Program-made: the position numbers and the translations under genes | NCBI GenBank assembly: GCA_019828545.1 | Contig: JACVRA010000189.1 | Coordinates: forward strand, 224,010 to 288,009 | Length of the DNA: 64,000 nt | Reading direction: 5' to 3' | Source of the DNA: Paracamarosporium sp. OC-R06-R3 | Lineage: Eukaryota > Ascomycota > Dothideomycetes > Pleosporales > Didymosphaeriaceae | Notes under the pieces: generated by a model | What the model was told of the DNA's origin: nothing | Database searches by the model: none | What the model saw: only the letters and a program-made list of their open reading frames with translations | Shown: piece by piece, positions 31,603 through 42,491 of the stretch | Layout of the letters: every line of letters starts with the position of its first letter | Position numbering within the stretch: position 1 is the stretch's first letter

Positions 31603-33710
31603 CTATGAGTGTGCATCATGGAACTGCTCCTCCTCCTGCGTATCCGAATCGTATCGTCTCAACGAGGACCCCTCTCCAGGTTCACCTTGCACAAAATTCA
31701 ACAGTTTGCTGGGTGGCATTGAATCTGGGAACTCATCTTGACTTTTCTTTTCAGGGTTGAAGTTCTCGGGCTGCGACTTCGCTTTGTCAAGTGGGAGATG
31801 CGGAGGGTTGTTGGGGTTGTTCGCATTCACGTCTGGATCCTTGTTAGGAATTGGGTCGCTGAGATCAATAAGGTCGCCGAAAGTTTGTTGCTTTTGCTGG
31901 GGGAGGTCGGGTTCAGAATGACTGACTTCTGGATTTGCATTGGAATGGGCCTGATGACTTTGCTGGATGGTGTGATTGCCTGCTGCGGCTGGGTCATTGG
32001 TGTTGGTCCGAGATAGAGAAGGAATACTGAATTTACGGTGGGGTGCTTGGCCGGGCAGGATGGCTGCGATCTGGAGAATCTGCTTCACCTGATCCTGGGG
32101 CGTTTTGCCGTCGCTATATTGTTTTCAGTGGAGCCGTCAAAGAGAGAGTAGGAAGATACTGACACTTTGGCATTGATGATCCAATCGAGATCCTCTTCGC
32201 CTTCTTCGCTCCCGCCATGGCCCCCCTGTACACGCCGGAATAGCTGCGGGTGCCAGTCCACACCGTCGTTCATTCGCTTCGCCGCCTCTTCTCTTTGCCT
32301 ATCTTCAATTCGCGCCTTATCATTGGTCGCTGTATCTTGGTCCTTTCGCTTCACAGCATCTGTCACTACGTTCCAAAGTTTTTGTGATTCGCGCTCCGAT
32401 TGTTCTTCCAGTGGCCGAGCCTTGGGGTACGTGGGCTTAGCGTGCGATGCATCGAAAAGAAGCTCTTTCTTGCCCGTCTGCTGCAAGATTAGTTCTGAAC
32501 TGGTCCAAGATGATTTGCGACTGTTGGCGCAGCATAAAGTTCAAAACCTACCGTCAAGTCCTTTATCCACATCTCCTCGTTCCACAGACCTGAAAGCTCG
32601 AACAACTGCTTGTCGTTCTTGTCCTTGATGAAGCCACCAATTGCGTTATACGTGCCACCAAAGTATCCCTTGGTCTTGAACTCTATGTCTGCCACCATGC
32701 CTGTCTCTGGGCATCGGATATAGCTGTGGTCGCCGAGCTCGTACTTCATCTTGCCAAATAGGATGCCTCGCGCATACATATTCGGTTGCGTGACGAAGCT
32801 GGACAAAGGTCAGTTCAGTCTCAATCGTTTCCTCGTCGGACCTACAATCTCTCGCCAGTGTTCAGGAACCGCATCACCGCTATGCCCTCCATCATGCTCG
32901 CTGCTGAGTTGCCCAAGAACTTGCTTCTTGGTTTCAGCGTACCATCTATCCGTATGTGGTGTTCAGGTGCCATGAAGAAGTAGCTAGACTTGGGCGGGTG
33001 GTGCGACGTTTGCTCGGCGATGTAGTAACCGCGGGTACCGTCGGGGTAGTCCCAGTATCCGGTAAATGTTTCACCAAGAATCGGGTTCAGCGGTTTTTTG
33101 ACGCCTCTGCCATAACATCAGTTGGTGCTTGTGGGTGGAGGTGGCATGCATACGGGGGTTTGATGTGCCAGCCGCTCAGGTAGAACTTGGTCACTGCGAC
33201 GAACCGCTCGATTGGGTCTTCGATCTTGGTCATAGGGAGGAGTGTCTCGGGGTGGGCCATGAAGCTATGTAGACCGTCAGCATCCGCCTGTACGGAAGAC
33301 TCGGTTGTCCCATGACGCACTTTGTTATTCTCTCCAGCATGGAGCGCGGTTCCAATATGAAGGTGGGTAATGTCACTCGACTCAGATCTGCGCCAGGCCG
33401 CAGTTGCGATATGATGTGCGTAAGCACTGCAAGTGGAATCCGTTAGTCCAACTTCGCAGAAAGTTGTATAGTAACCGAGTTGCGCTGCAGACATACTGTT
33501 GCCTTGGTCCGCGTCCACCACCGTCTCGTCCTCCTTCGTGACTTCATCGCCTCTGGTCTCGTCCGTCGACGACCGGTTGCCTGTAACGCACCATCAGCCT
33601 GACTGTTCGACAAAACCTCGCAGCAAAGAGGGTCGTAATAGGAGCAGTAAGCTGCATGGGAGAGACTGACTTTGCAGCGAGTGCCGCCTGTGTCCGTGGC
33701 CTAGTACCAT
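31603..33710 (-). CDS. Oxysterol-binding protein (Osh family)
   Basis: Eight exons: 33671-33710, 33497-33580, 33321-33426, 33154-33264, 32846-33106, 32552-32798, 32164-32480, 31603-32113; joined they give 558 residues. Joining restores the ORD fold: LTHIISQLRPGADLSRVTLP, then FYLSGWHIKPPGVKKPLNPILG across one intron (read as HIKPP + GVKKPLNPILGE), and the hallmark EQTSHHPP. FVTQPN, ARGILFGKM and the ELSGLWNEEMW stretch follow. The C-terminal 200 residues are a low-complexity extension with no PH, ankyrin or GOLD domain, so this is a short Osh-type protein that moves sterols or phosphoinositides between membranes. The first exon (13 codons) is chosen only because it supplies an ATG in the right phase and is tentative. 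Confidence 0.9.
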
Positions 33711-34428
33711 GCTGGGTATCGTTGCTGTGCAAAACCGCTGCAAAAGTTACAAAAGACTGGTAGGAGTGCTAACAGCAAGAGCAACAATTCCGCGCTCAGG
33801 CAACACACTAGGCTTCTAGGCTGGTGGTGAGGTGTGGCTCGCTGCACAGCCAACGAAGGCGGCCCTGTCAGTGAGCGATGACGGAACGCGTGGGCGCGGG
33901 GAAAAAATTGGCGGTCCGGGCTTCACTCGCTCGCCTGCCGGTGGTCTGGTGGTGCCTAGATGCCCCGCCTCGTCACAATGCTGTATGTCGGTGCCTGTAT
34001 AGATTGGCAATGCGATCATGTCTCGATGCCTGCCATGTGGAGTCCCTGTCTATATACACCTAGGCGGTGTATGCATCCACTCACGTCACTCTGCTGAACA
34101 ACGGAGCCCAGCTGACCCGCGCACCGCCTCGGCATCGTCGGAACAGCGAACGAAGCTCTGTGGGCGGCAAAGGAGCACATTGTTTAGGGAACATGAATTA
34201 CACCGAGCATAGGCTCATCATTTGGCGCCTATATCAATCTACCTACAGACCTAGTCATGCTCAGGTCATGTGGTGAAGCAAACTGAAGTGCTCAAGGGAA
34301 ATGTCCATCGGGTATCTTCCTTATCCGGGCTCCGTTCCTTGTAAGAAATCCGCCCTGACCCTTGACTCTATAACCGTGAATTGAATTGAATGGAAAACAG
34401 TGAAAGAGATGGGAGGAACGAGAGCTGG
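33711..34428. other. Intergenic
   Basis: A gap of about 720 bp upstream of the oxysterol-binding protein gene and downstream of nicotinamidase. No supportable gene; short frames on both strands are unrelated to any family. Confidence 0.5.
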
Positions 34429-35156
34429 TTACTTCACCAGCTCGAGCGACTCGTCCTCCTTTCCAATGACAGTGACGCCCGCCTTCTTATAATCGTCGTA
34501 TATCTCATCCAGGCTTGAGGGATCAACTGCCCTGGTTGCCTCTGCGATGACGCGCGTTTTGAACCCTTCCTTTGCGGCATCCAACGCCGTGTATCGCACG
34601 CAGTAGTCTGCTGCGAGTCCGGCAACAAACACATCTGTGACGCCTGCATCGTGCAGCAGCTTCGCGAGCCCGCTCTTGCTCACGCAGGGGCTCTTGAAGG
34701 GATCAGCGAAGGCAGAGTACATCTCCACACGCTTGTCCTGTCCCTTCTCGACAATCTTGTGCACCTTGTCAACATCCAACTCGGGAAGCAGTTCAGAACC
34801 ATTAGTACCCTGCACGCAGTGGTCCGGCCACAAACGCGTCTCTTGCGTCTCGGAAGGGTTGAGCGGGTTCTGGATGGTAACAAGGGACTCGAATGGCTTG
34901 TTGTTGGGCGGCTCGTGGTTGGAGGCAAAGGAGATATGGTCCTGCGGGTGGAAGTCTTTGGTGGCTATCTTGATGGCGAAGGGACGGGCGAGGAGGTCGT
35001 TGACGAGAGGGATGATGTCGCGTCCTCCTTCAACTGCAAGCGATCCATTCTTTCATACATCTATCAGTGAGAGGTGATGACTGCGTGCATGCGACTCACG
35101 GGCGGGCAGAAGTCCTCTTGGACGTCGACAATAACAAGTGCGGGCGTGAACGGCAT
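34429..35156 (-). CDS. pnc1: Nicotinamidase
   Basis: Two exons (35100-35156, 34429-35049) give 225 residues, matching fungal Pnc1. The enzyme deaminates nicotinamide to nicotinate for the NAD+ salvage pathway and lowers an inhibitor of sirtuins. Landmarks: LVIVDVQEDFCPP with the catalytic Asp, NGSLAVEGG directly after the intron, DFHPQDHISF with the metal-binding Asp and His residues, LWPDHCVQGT with a catalytic-region Lys/His environment, and VAGLAADYCVRYTA with the nucleophilic Cys. The acceptor used is GAAAG at 35050-35051, which restores PPNGSLAVEGG. It diverges from COX4, 322 bp apart. Confidence 0.93.
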
Positions 35157-35478
35157 GGTTGTGTGTGGAGAGGTGCACTGCAATCCTGAAGATGCGGGAG
35201 ACGCAGACGACCTCTTTATACTATGTAGGCGGCAGCGTCCAACAAAGGGGTGCTTTGTGCTGCTCCGCCTGCTGCTGTGCCTGTTTGAGCTCACATGGTG
35301 ACGGCGAGATCCGGGCGATAGGCTATGGCGCAGCCATCAATGGCGTCGCCCACAATGCGCTGAGTCATCCGAGCTCTCGCCAAGCTCGCATGGCACGATC
35401 GCTGGTTGGACGTCGACGCCAACTTTGCAGCTTCACACCACAACCTCCCCTCTCCACTCCACCCCAATTGCGCCCGCC
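35157..35478. promoter_or_regulatory. Divergent promoter of nicotinamidase and COX4
   Basis: A 322-bp gap between two genes reading outwards. No gene. Just before the COX4 ATG the + strand is pyrimidine-rich, typical of fungal leaders. Confidence 0.45.
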
Positions 35479-36368
35479 ATGTTCGTCCAGCGCTCCGCTT
35501 TTGCCCTCGCCCGGCGAGCTGCCCCCCGCGCCCTTGCCCGCCGCACTTTTACCACCTCCTTCGTCCGCCGTAAGTCGCGCCAGGAGCTCGATCATACGAT
35601 ACACCTCTGACACCCATTGCAGGCGATGCGAACGAGAAGGCCACCGCGGGTCACTCGGCGAGCTCTCCCAGTGTTGTTGAGGGCTACAAGAAGCTTGACC
35701 GTACGTGTTTCCTGCCCACCGCCCGTTATCCGCGCTACCGAGCAGTGGCCGGGCTGCCGCTATGCCCTGGGGAAAACGCCAATTGCTAACAATCATCGCT
35801 TTGTAGAGATCAAGACCGAGGCCGACCTCCTCGCGCCGGGTGCGCAGCCTGGTACCGTTCCCACTGATATCGAGCAAGCCACCGGTCTGGAGCGTCTCGA
35901 AATTTTGGGAAAGATGCAGGGCGTCGACATCTTCGACATGAGGCCATTGGATGCTAGCCGTGTCGGTACGTTTTCGCGAAAACACTGGAGATGACGAGGA
36001 GAAATGAAGGGTAGCATGGCTGATGGAATACAGGCACTCCCGAAGACCCCATCGTCGTCAACTCCGCTGGCAACGAGCAGTACGTCGGCTGCACTGGCTG
36101 CCCTGCCGACTCCCACGGCGTCCTCTGGATCACCGTATGACTTCACAGTAGCCAAAAGTCGCTGATTAGGGATGCTAACACATTGTAGTTGACCCGTGAG
36201 GAGCCCGTCGGCCGCTGCATGGAGTGCGGCTCGGCATACAAGATGCACTACGTTGGCCCGGCCGAGGACCCGCACTCGCACGACCACGGCCACGAGCACC
36301 ACGAGAACCCCTACCCCAGGCCCAAGAACATGTCCGACTTCATCAAGTCTGAGTACCTCAGCGCATAA
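35479..36368 (+). CDS. cox4: Cytochrome c oxidase subunit 4 (zinc-binding; animal COX5B)
   Basis: Five exons (35479-35569, 35623-35700, 35807-35965, 36034-36134, 36189-36368) give 202 residues. The N-terminus (MFVQRSAFALARRAAPRALARR) is an Arg/Ala-rich mitochondrial presequence, cut here to its character. The mature domain has IEQATGLERLEIL, EDPIVVNSAGNEQYVGCTGCP and GRCMECGSAYKM: four Cys in two CxxC pairs that bind the single structural zinc of this subunit. It is a nuclear-encoded subunit of respiratory complex IV on the matrix side. A His/Asp-rich tail (HSHDHGHEHHE) follows the zinc site and is longer than in yeast. Four introns in so short a gene is usual for this family in filamentous fungi. 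Confidence 0.95.
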
Positions 36369-36622
36369 GCTTGGTCTGGTCATGTTATAGAATCGGTGGT
36401 GTATCTATACAGTCATGGAGTAGTTTGCCGTTACCTCCTGCAATCTTGTAGCATAGTCGAACTGGAGGCTTTCCTTTGTCCTACTATGTTGAGCTGCACC
36501 GGCTAACACGTGATGTCTGGTCAGAGAAGCTAATCGTTGTTATACGTTTTCGTCTTGGCTCTATGCAATTCGTAACTTCGTCACCTCAGTTTACCAAGGG
36601 GCACACTGGTGCATGTCTTGGA

Positions 36623-37243
36623 TCACGACCCTTTCAACGCCATTGTGCCCAAAATGACGCTCTCCATCTCCTTGCGCTCACCCTTGGCCTCGCCATTCAC
36701 CACAGCAGCCCCCTTCTTTCCCTTCCCCCCACCATCATTCAGCTTGTAGATCTTCCTGATCTTCGCAACATCCGCGAACATGCCCACCTCCTCGCCGGCT
36801 TCCTGAATCGCAACAGACTCGCCCTCGACAGCCTCGCCCAAATGCCTGCTCACGCTCTCCCCCGTGACATCCGGGAGCAGCGAAAACTTGACGGCAACGA
36901 GGTCGGTGCTCTCGTCTGAGATGCCAAACCTGCGGTATGACTCGCCGATGTTGTTGTTAGGGTGCAGGCGGAAGACGAGCTCGGAGTGGGGGGTCCGTGT
37001 TTTTGCGCGCTCGGTCAGGTGCGCGTGGAGGGCGAGCTGGGCGGCGAGGAGCAGCTGGTGGTAGGAGAGGATGGTGGTGGCGTCCAGGAAGGCGTAGTCG
37101 TAGGCTGGGTTTGCGGAGAGGAGCTGGGCGCGGAGGTGGGCGGCGTTTTGGACGTGGGTGAAGAGGGCGATGTGGATTGGGTGGGTGGGGTAGTGTGGGA
37201 GGGTCAGGGTGTGGATGGCTGCTGGGGGGGATGCGGATGCCAT
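36623..37243 (-). CDS. cgi121: KEOPS/EKC complex subunit CGI121
   Basis: A single exon of 206 residues, as expected for CGI121 (PRPK-binding protein in animals). Typical features are LPHYPTHPIHIALFTHVQNAAHLR at the N-terminus (quoted part: IHIALFTHVQN), the FLDATTILSYHQLLLAAQLAL helix pair, SELVFRLHPNNNIGESYRRFGI near the middle, and VAVKFSLLPDVT. KEOPS makes the t6A modification of tRNAs that read ANN codons and also supports telomere maintenance. A Gly/Lys-rich insertion (GGGKGKKG) lies near the C-terminus. It is convergent with COX4; 255 bp separate the stop codons. Confidence 0.9.
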   Translation of the reverse strand: MASASPPAAIHTLTLPHYPTHPIHIALFTHVQNAAHLRAQLLSANPAYDYAFLDATTILSYHQLLLAAQLALHAHLTERAKTRTPHSELVFRLHPNNNIGESYRRFGISDESTDLVAVKFSLLPDVTGESVSRHLGEAVEGESVAIQEAGEEVGMFADVAKIRKIYKLNDGGGKGKKGAAVVNGEAKGERKEMESVILGTMALKGS

Positions 37244-38051
37244 TTTGGTTGGAGAGTGGGATGGGGATGCACTTTGACGATGGGTGCTCTTGATCCCCTC
37301 TTCAAAAAAAAAGATCTACTCGGTCCCAGAACAGTTGAGGTGGTGGGTGCTGTGGGGAAATTCGGCTGCTCTTCCAGAACCAAGTTCCTCGACGTGCATG
37401 GGCGATGATGACTGTAGTGCTGCGGTGCGACCTGTCTCAGGCGTAGCGCTCCCCAGCCCCGGACTGGCGGAGACGATGCAGTAGCTGCCGCCAGAGGCCC
37501 GCGTGAGAGATGGCCGCGTGCAGAGGGGGAGTCGTTCGAGATTGGGGCCTTCGTTCGCGCTCCACGCAGCGGCCGGTTTGGGCGTAGTGGGCGGTCGAGC
37601 AGGAAGCGACTTGGCACGGCGCTTGGGGCAGCAGTTCGCGGGCAGCTGGATTGGTGGGTGAGACGGCGGAGGCAAGTGAGGGGACGCTGCAGATGCAATG
37701 CTGGGCGGGGCTGGACACACAGGCGGCGGCGGCGGCGGGCGTGGGCTGACGGGCAACGGGGGCCGGGAGCGAGGGTAGTGTACAGGCGGGTACTCGTGCT
37801 GGCGCGTCTGGGGCAGCTCTCGATGGGAGAGCCCTGGAGCGCGTGCATGTGCGCACCCAGTTCTTCCTCGCCTCTCTCACACTCACTCGCCGCCCTCCCT
37901 CCGCTGCGTGTGCTCGATCGCCCTGCACCGTGTGCATTGCTGCCATGGGCATACACTGACTGGTTCCCAGACCCCTTGGCCCGGCAGCTTGCAGGTGCAG
38001 CGTCCAACGGCACGCGCAAGCTTCGCGGCATTTGCCGCCTCTACACCAGAC
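37244..38051. other. GC-rich upstream region of the large Zn2Cys6 gene
   Basis: About 800 bp with high GC content and long overlapping open frames on both strands, including a 537-residue minus frame (37437-39050) that also runs across the regulator's exons. None resembles a family; GC-rich DNA has few stop codons. I treat it as promoter and 5' leader of the regulator and promoter of CGI121. Confidence 0.5.
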
Positions 38052-41013
38052 ATGGCCCACGCCTCTAATCACAAGAGGATCATCGACACGTCGCCCGACC
38101 TCCAGCTCGCCCTCGCCCACTCCGCAAAGATCCCCAAGCTCGAGCCGGGCCTGGCCCAGAGCCCGCTGGCCCTCCACCGCCCGGAGCCCAACAGCGACTT
38201 CTCGGGCTCTGTCAAGAAGCGCCTGGCCACATCGTCGCGCACCGGCCAGGCGTGCGACCGCTGCAAGGTATGTCACGACGCCACTGCTGACTCGGCGAGG
38301 GCGCGTCGCCCCAGGAAGCACCCGTCGCGACGCGCCCTCGGCGAGCGCGCTGTATATTCTCTTGCTGGACCATGTCGCTGACCTCGCCAGATCCGCAAGA
38401 TACGATGCGACCCGGTAAGTCGCCCACGCCGCGCCCGTCCACCCCTCGCAGCACCTGGCTGACCCTCCCCACAGAGACCCGAAGGCTGCTCCCCATGCGC
38501 GCAGAACCGCACGCCATGCAAGACGACCGACCGCATCACCGGGCGCGCGACCACGCGGGGCCAGGTCGAGGCCATGGAGTCTGAGAACAGCTACCTGCGT
38601 GCCCAGGTCGCCGAGCTGCAGGCTCAGTTGAAGGAGCTGGGCATCGAACCGCGCACAGCACCCACCTACAACAATTCCTCCGCACCCAGCGCGCCCTGGC
38701 CGCAGTCCACCGCCGCCAGCGAGTGGGGTGACTCGTCGAACCGCCGTACCAGCACCAGCACATCCCCCGCCGCAGGTTACACGCCCGCCAACTCGGCTCT
38801 GGAGAATAATCGCCCTCTCCCACAGTTCAAGCACAACTCGTTCGGCGATAACTACTTGGGCGTGTCCTCCGCTGACTCCTTGCTCAGTAACATTAGTGGG
38901 ACGTCGCTGTCCGTCTTTGGTCATGAGATCGACATCACCGACTTCGTAGATGACAAGGACTACGACAACTCGTACATGTCGTACACCTACGTGATGCGCG
39001 TAGCTTTGAACCACACGCAACCTGACCCTGTGCCGCTGCCACCGTACCAAACTCTCAAGGAGTATTGCACCTGGTGGTTCCGCTCAATGCACCCATACAT
39101 CATGCTCTTGGACAAGACGACCATGATGAAGCTAATATGGCGCATAGGCAACGAACCTGGATTTTCGCCTTCCCCGTCCGAGACTGTCTGTGTACACATG
39201 GTAATCGCCTCTTTGAACTACCAAATATCGGTCCGAAATCGCCAGACCGCTTTGATGGACGAGTCTCATCGGCATTATCGGTATGCATTGAGCTTCTTCA
39301 AGGACTTGTGGCTGTCACACACGTGGCGGGATGTGCAAGCGTTAACACTGATCGTGCACCACCTCCGGAATTTCCCCAAGCCTGGCGCCGCCTGGATCAT
39401 GGCTTGTACCACGTTTCAGCTGGCCATTGAGCTTGGTTACCATCGCTCGTCCAAGGCCTGGGCCGACAATGGACACATGGATCCGCTCGAAGTAGAAGTT
39501 AGGAAGCGTACGTTTTGGGCGCTCCATGCTCTTACGACTAACATGAGCGGGAAGCTGGGTCGACCGATGCCAATAAACATGGACGATATCGATGTTGAAT
39601 TTCCCGAACCGACGAATGACTGCTTACCAGGTGAAGATGTCGGCCTAGACGAGTTCCACAAGTGTTCGTTCCAGGTTGGCATACAGGTTTCCAAGTTTAC
39701 GGTGCCTTTATCGCAACTATACCGGACCCTGTACTCGATCAACGCGTCTCCTAATGCGTATGAGGAGACCTTGAAACGACTAGAAGCTGGCATTCGGCAA
39801 TGGAAGGAAGAGCTGCCAGCGGAACTGCGAGATCCCGCGACTGCCTCACAGGAAGACTACATCTTCGCTGTGTATTTGGACTATTGGTACCACGAATATC
39901 ACTTGCAAATGTACCACCCCGCTGTCTGTCGCTCTGAGGATCCAGGCTGCAACAGCGCCAGTTTGGATAAGTGTCTGCTCGCCTCCAAGAAACTTTTGCA
40001 GTGTACCATTGAGATGCGAAAACTCCGGAGCTTGGACAATATATGGATCAACATCGTCACGTATGTGGCTGCTATCTTCACAACTTTGTTTGGTCACTAC
40101 CAGAAGCGAGATCAACTTACCTCAGCCGACATGGACGTCCTCAAGAGCGATATGGATGCGTGGATTGACTTGATCAGTGAATCAGGCCAATTGCTAGGTG
40201 AGTAAATGGACAGGAATTCAATGCAGAGCTAATGCGAAGACAGGTTTTGGCGATAAACTAAAGGACACGATATCTCAGATCGTAGAGCGCTCTTTGAATA
40301 ACATCAGTGAGAGTATCTTCAAAAGAACAGCAAGCCAATCACTTGCTCAAGTCGCTCTACAGGCGCCGCCGGAGCAACCTTCGGCACCTACCTCGTATAC
40401 AAATGGGAACCACCGACCCTCGTATTCAGGTCCCACCAGCACAACAGATTCCGCTACTATAGCCGGCTCACCCCAAGCCCAGGTTTACAACATTCCTCCC
40501 CCTGGCGCTGGGTATGCATATAGTAATGGAACATCGGCTCCTGTTCCGCCGCAAGCAGCTCCCGGCCTTGGTCAACAGTCTTATACTAACACCCCAGAAA
40601 GCTCGATGGCCCCATCGCACGCTGTAGCGCTACAACAAGCGACGTCCACCGCACCGAGTCAGCGTACCGAAGATCCGTATGCCTACGCCAATACCAACAC
40701 GTCAATCGCCCCCGGTGGCCACCTCCACCAACCGACGTATGCGAACGATATTCCCCCAGCTGACTGGCACCAGTGGACCCGAGCGAACATTGCGTATAGA
40801 CAGCCGGGATCGCAAGGCGACTACCTCAACACTGTCCGTACGCTCGGCGGTCGCGAGGGTAGTGTCAGCTTCCAAGGAGGTCAAGGCGGACAAATTGGCG
40901 GTGTCGGTGACGCGAGCGTCATGCAGACTCTTGCATCGAATAATTGGCCAAGTATGCAATTCACTCCCCCCAACAATGCGTTTGGGAGCCAGCAATACGG
41001 CGGCCAACAATAG
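38052..41013 (+). CDS. Zn2Cys6 transcription factor with middle homology region
   Basis: Four exons (38052-38267, 38391-38414, 38475-40197, 40244-41013) give 910 residues. The DNA-binding cluster is assembled from three exons: ACDRCK, a 24-nt exon coding IRKIRCDP, and RPEGCSPCAQNRTPC. The cysteine spacing is C-x2-C-x6-C-x6-C-x2-C-x6-C. A coiled-coil linker (SENSYLRAQVAELQAQL) follows, which supports dimer binding. The fungal-specific middle homology region runs from about 250 to 620, with RKRTFWALHALTTNMSGKLGRP as its core (part: FWALHALTTNMSGKLGRP). The last 250 residues are Gln/Ser/Pro-rich, as in activation domains. It is likely a nuclear regulator of metabolism; I cannot name its targets. 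Neighbours are unrelated, so it is not obviously a cluster regulator. Confidence 0.9.
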
Positions 41014-42491
41014 CAACTAGTTCTCACGTGGCCTCGCAGCCAAGGTCACGTTTACAGTTTTGATTTGACATGAATATGAGCGACTGGGTCATAGCGAAGG
41101 CGAACAGGCGAAAGTCAATGGTTTATTTGCATCCACATGCAGGCGGATGCTTTCACTTTGGAGTCTAATATGGGTGTTTGACATTACGATGCGGCTCTAT
41201 CCGCCAAGGTTCTCAGCTGCACGATGTGCTATTCTGGGTGTACATAGATGACTGGTTCGAATTGGCGTTTTGTCTGAATCTAGGCAATGCAGGGAGGCGA
41301 AGAGAAACATTTCGGTTGTTGTCTGGATCTGAAGAGGCGAGGGGGAAAGACTCGGGTGAATCAGGAGATCCGAGCTATGGCCTCGCTGTGGTACGACAGA
41401 AACGTGGTACATGGATCTAGATATGCAGACAACGAGAATACGATGTAGATGCTGACGTGAAGGCGGGACCTTGCTGCTGCTGTGCACGTGGAGCCACGAA
41501 GATGATAGGTGCATAGATTCCCACGTACGCGGGTGTTGGATGTGCTCCTTTTTCTTCTGTCGTTTGCCCTGGACAACGGACGGTGGATGTCGAAATCGCC
41601 ACAGGACACTTTGCCATGGCACGCAGGGCTGATCAGCAATGCCTGTCGGGCAATCCTCATCTACCGGTTCACGGACCCGCGGTTGTTCCAGTGGCTCTAT
41701 GGATCCAATGCTTATATTGCGGCGGTGGGGCGGCTGGTGTCTAGGATAAAAGGAGAAGGTGGAGGGCTGCTTGGCAGGTACGCGCCCCGCGAATGGAAGG
41801 CAGTGATAAGCTTCCTTCAAGCGACTCAGCACCTCTTTGGACCTTCCGAGAGCAGACTACGCGAACTGTGCCGGTGGCGAGCGGGACGAGACAGCACTGG
41901 AAGGCGGTGGATCAGAGACATGCGTCGTGGGATTGTTCATGGTGGTGGTGGTGGTGGGCGACACGAGGCGAGGGAGACCGATCTGCGTTTCTCTGTGTGC
42001 TGTGACCTGAGAGACGTTTGAAGAGACGAACAGAAGACTGCAATGAGGAGGGAAGCCAGTCACGAGCAGGACCACACGTCTGGCGTCCTGTAGCCAGCCG
42101 CTGTGCAGGGCTACGCTACCGGGCGTACGAGATTACTGCAGTACGCGGTAAAGATGCTGGCCCAAGCATACTATTGCATGCTTGCCCCGGTACGTAGGAC
42201 CTTCCTCTCGCAGCAACAAAGACGATCCATGAGTAACCGCATAGACCAGCTCCACCGTCAATCAGTTGGTCCAGGACTGGCCCTGGGCCGCCCGTTACCG
42301 TCCTCGTGCGCGCCGACATGGGTGCGCCTGCGGGTGATATGCTTAGCGAGGTACAGCTATATATGAGCTGTTTGCCGCCGTCTTGAACTGCTTACGGCTT
42401 TCTGTCCTACGAGAGGTACTCGCAGAGGTCGCGGCGTCTTGCAGGCGTCTCATTGTCAATTGGTGTTGCTCCACGGTTCCCGCACGCCACG
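41014..42491. other. Intergenic, 1.5 kb
   Basis: No supportable gene. The longest frames, 41509-42021 plus (170 codons, ending in a poly-Gly run from a GGT microsatellite at about 41939-41957) and 41197-41832 minus, overlap each other and have no family features. The last part is the promoter of the S28 peptidase. Confidence 0.45.

Noticed and set aside
37437..39050. A 537-codon minus-strand open frame
   Set aside because: It overlaps exons 1-3 of a clear Zn2Cys6 gene on the other strand, has no domain, and lies in GC-rich DNA where stop codons are rare.
41245..41275. GGTTCGAAT resembling a tRNA T-arm box
   Set aside because: No A box, acceptor stem or cloverleaf can be built around it; the same holds for a GGTTCGAAG near 47773.
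41509..42021. A 170-codon + strand frame
   Set aside because: No family feature, ends in a microsatellite-coded glycine run, and is overlapped by an equally long antisense frame.
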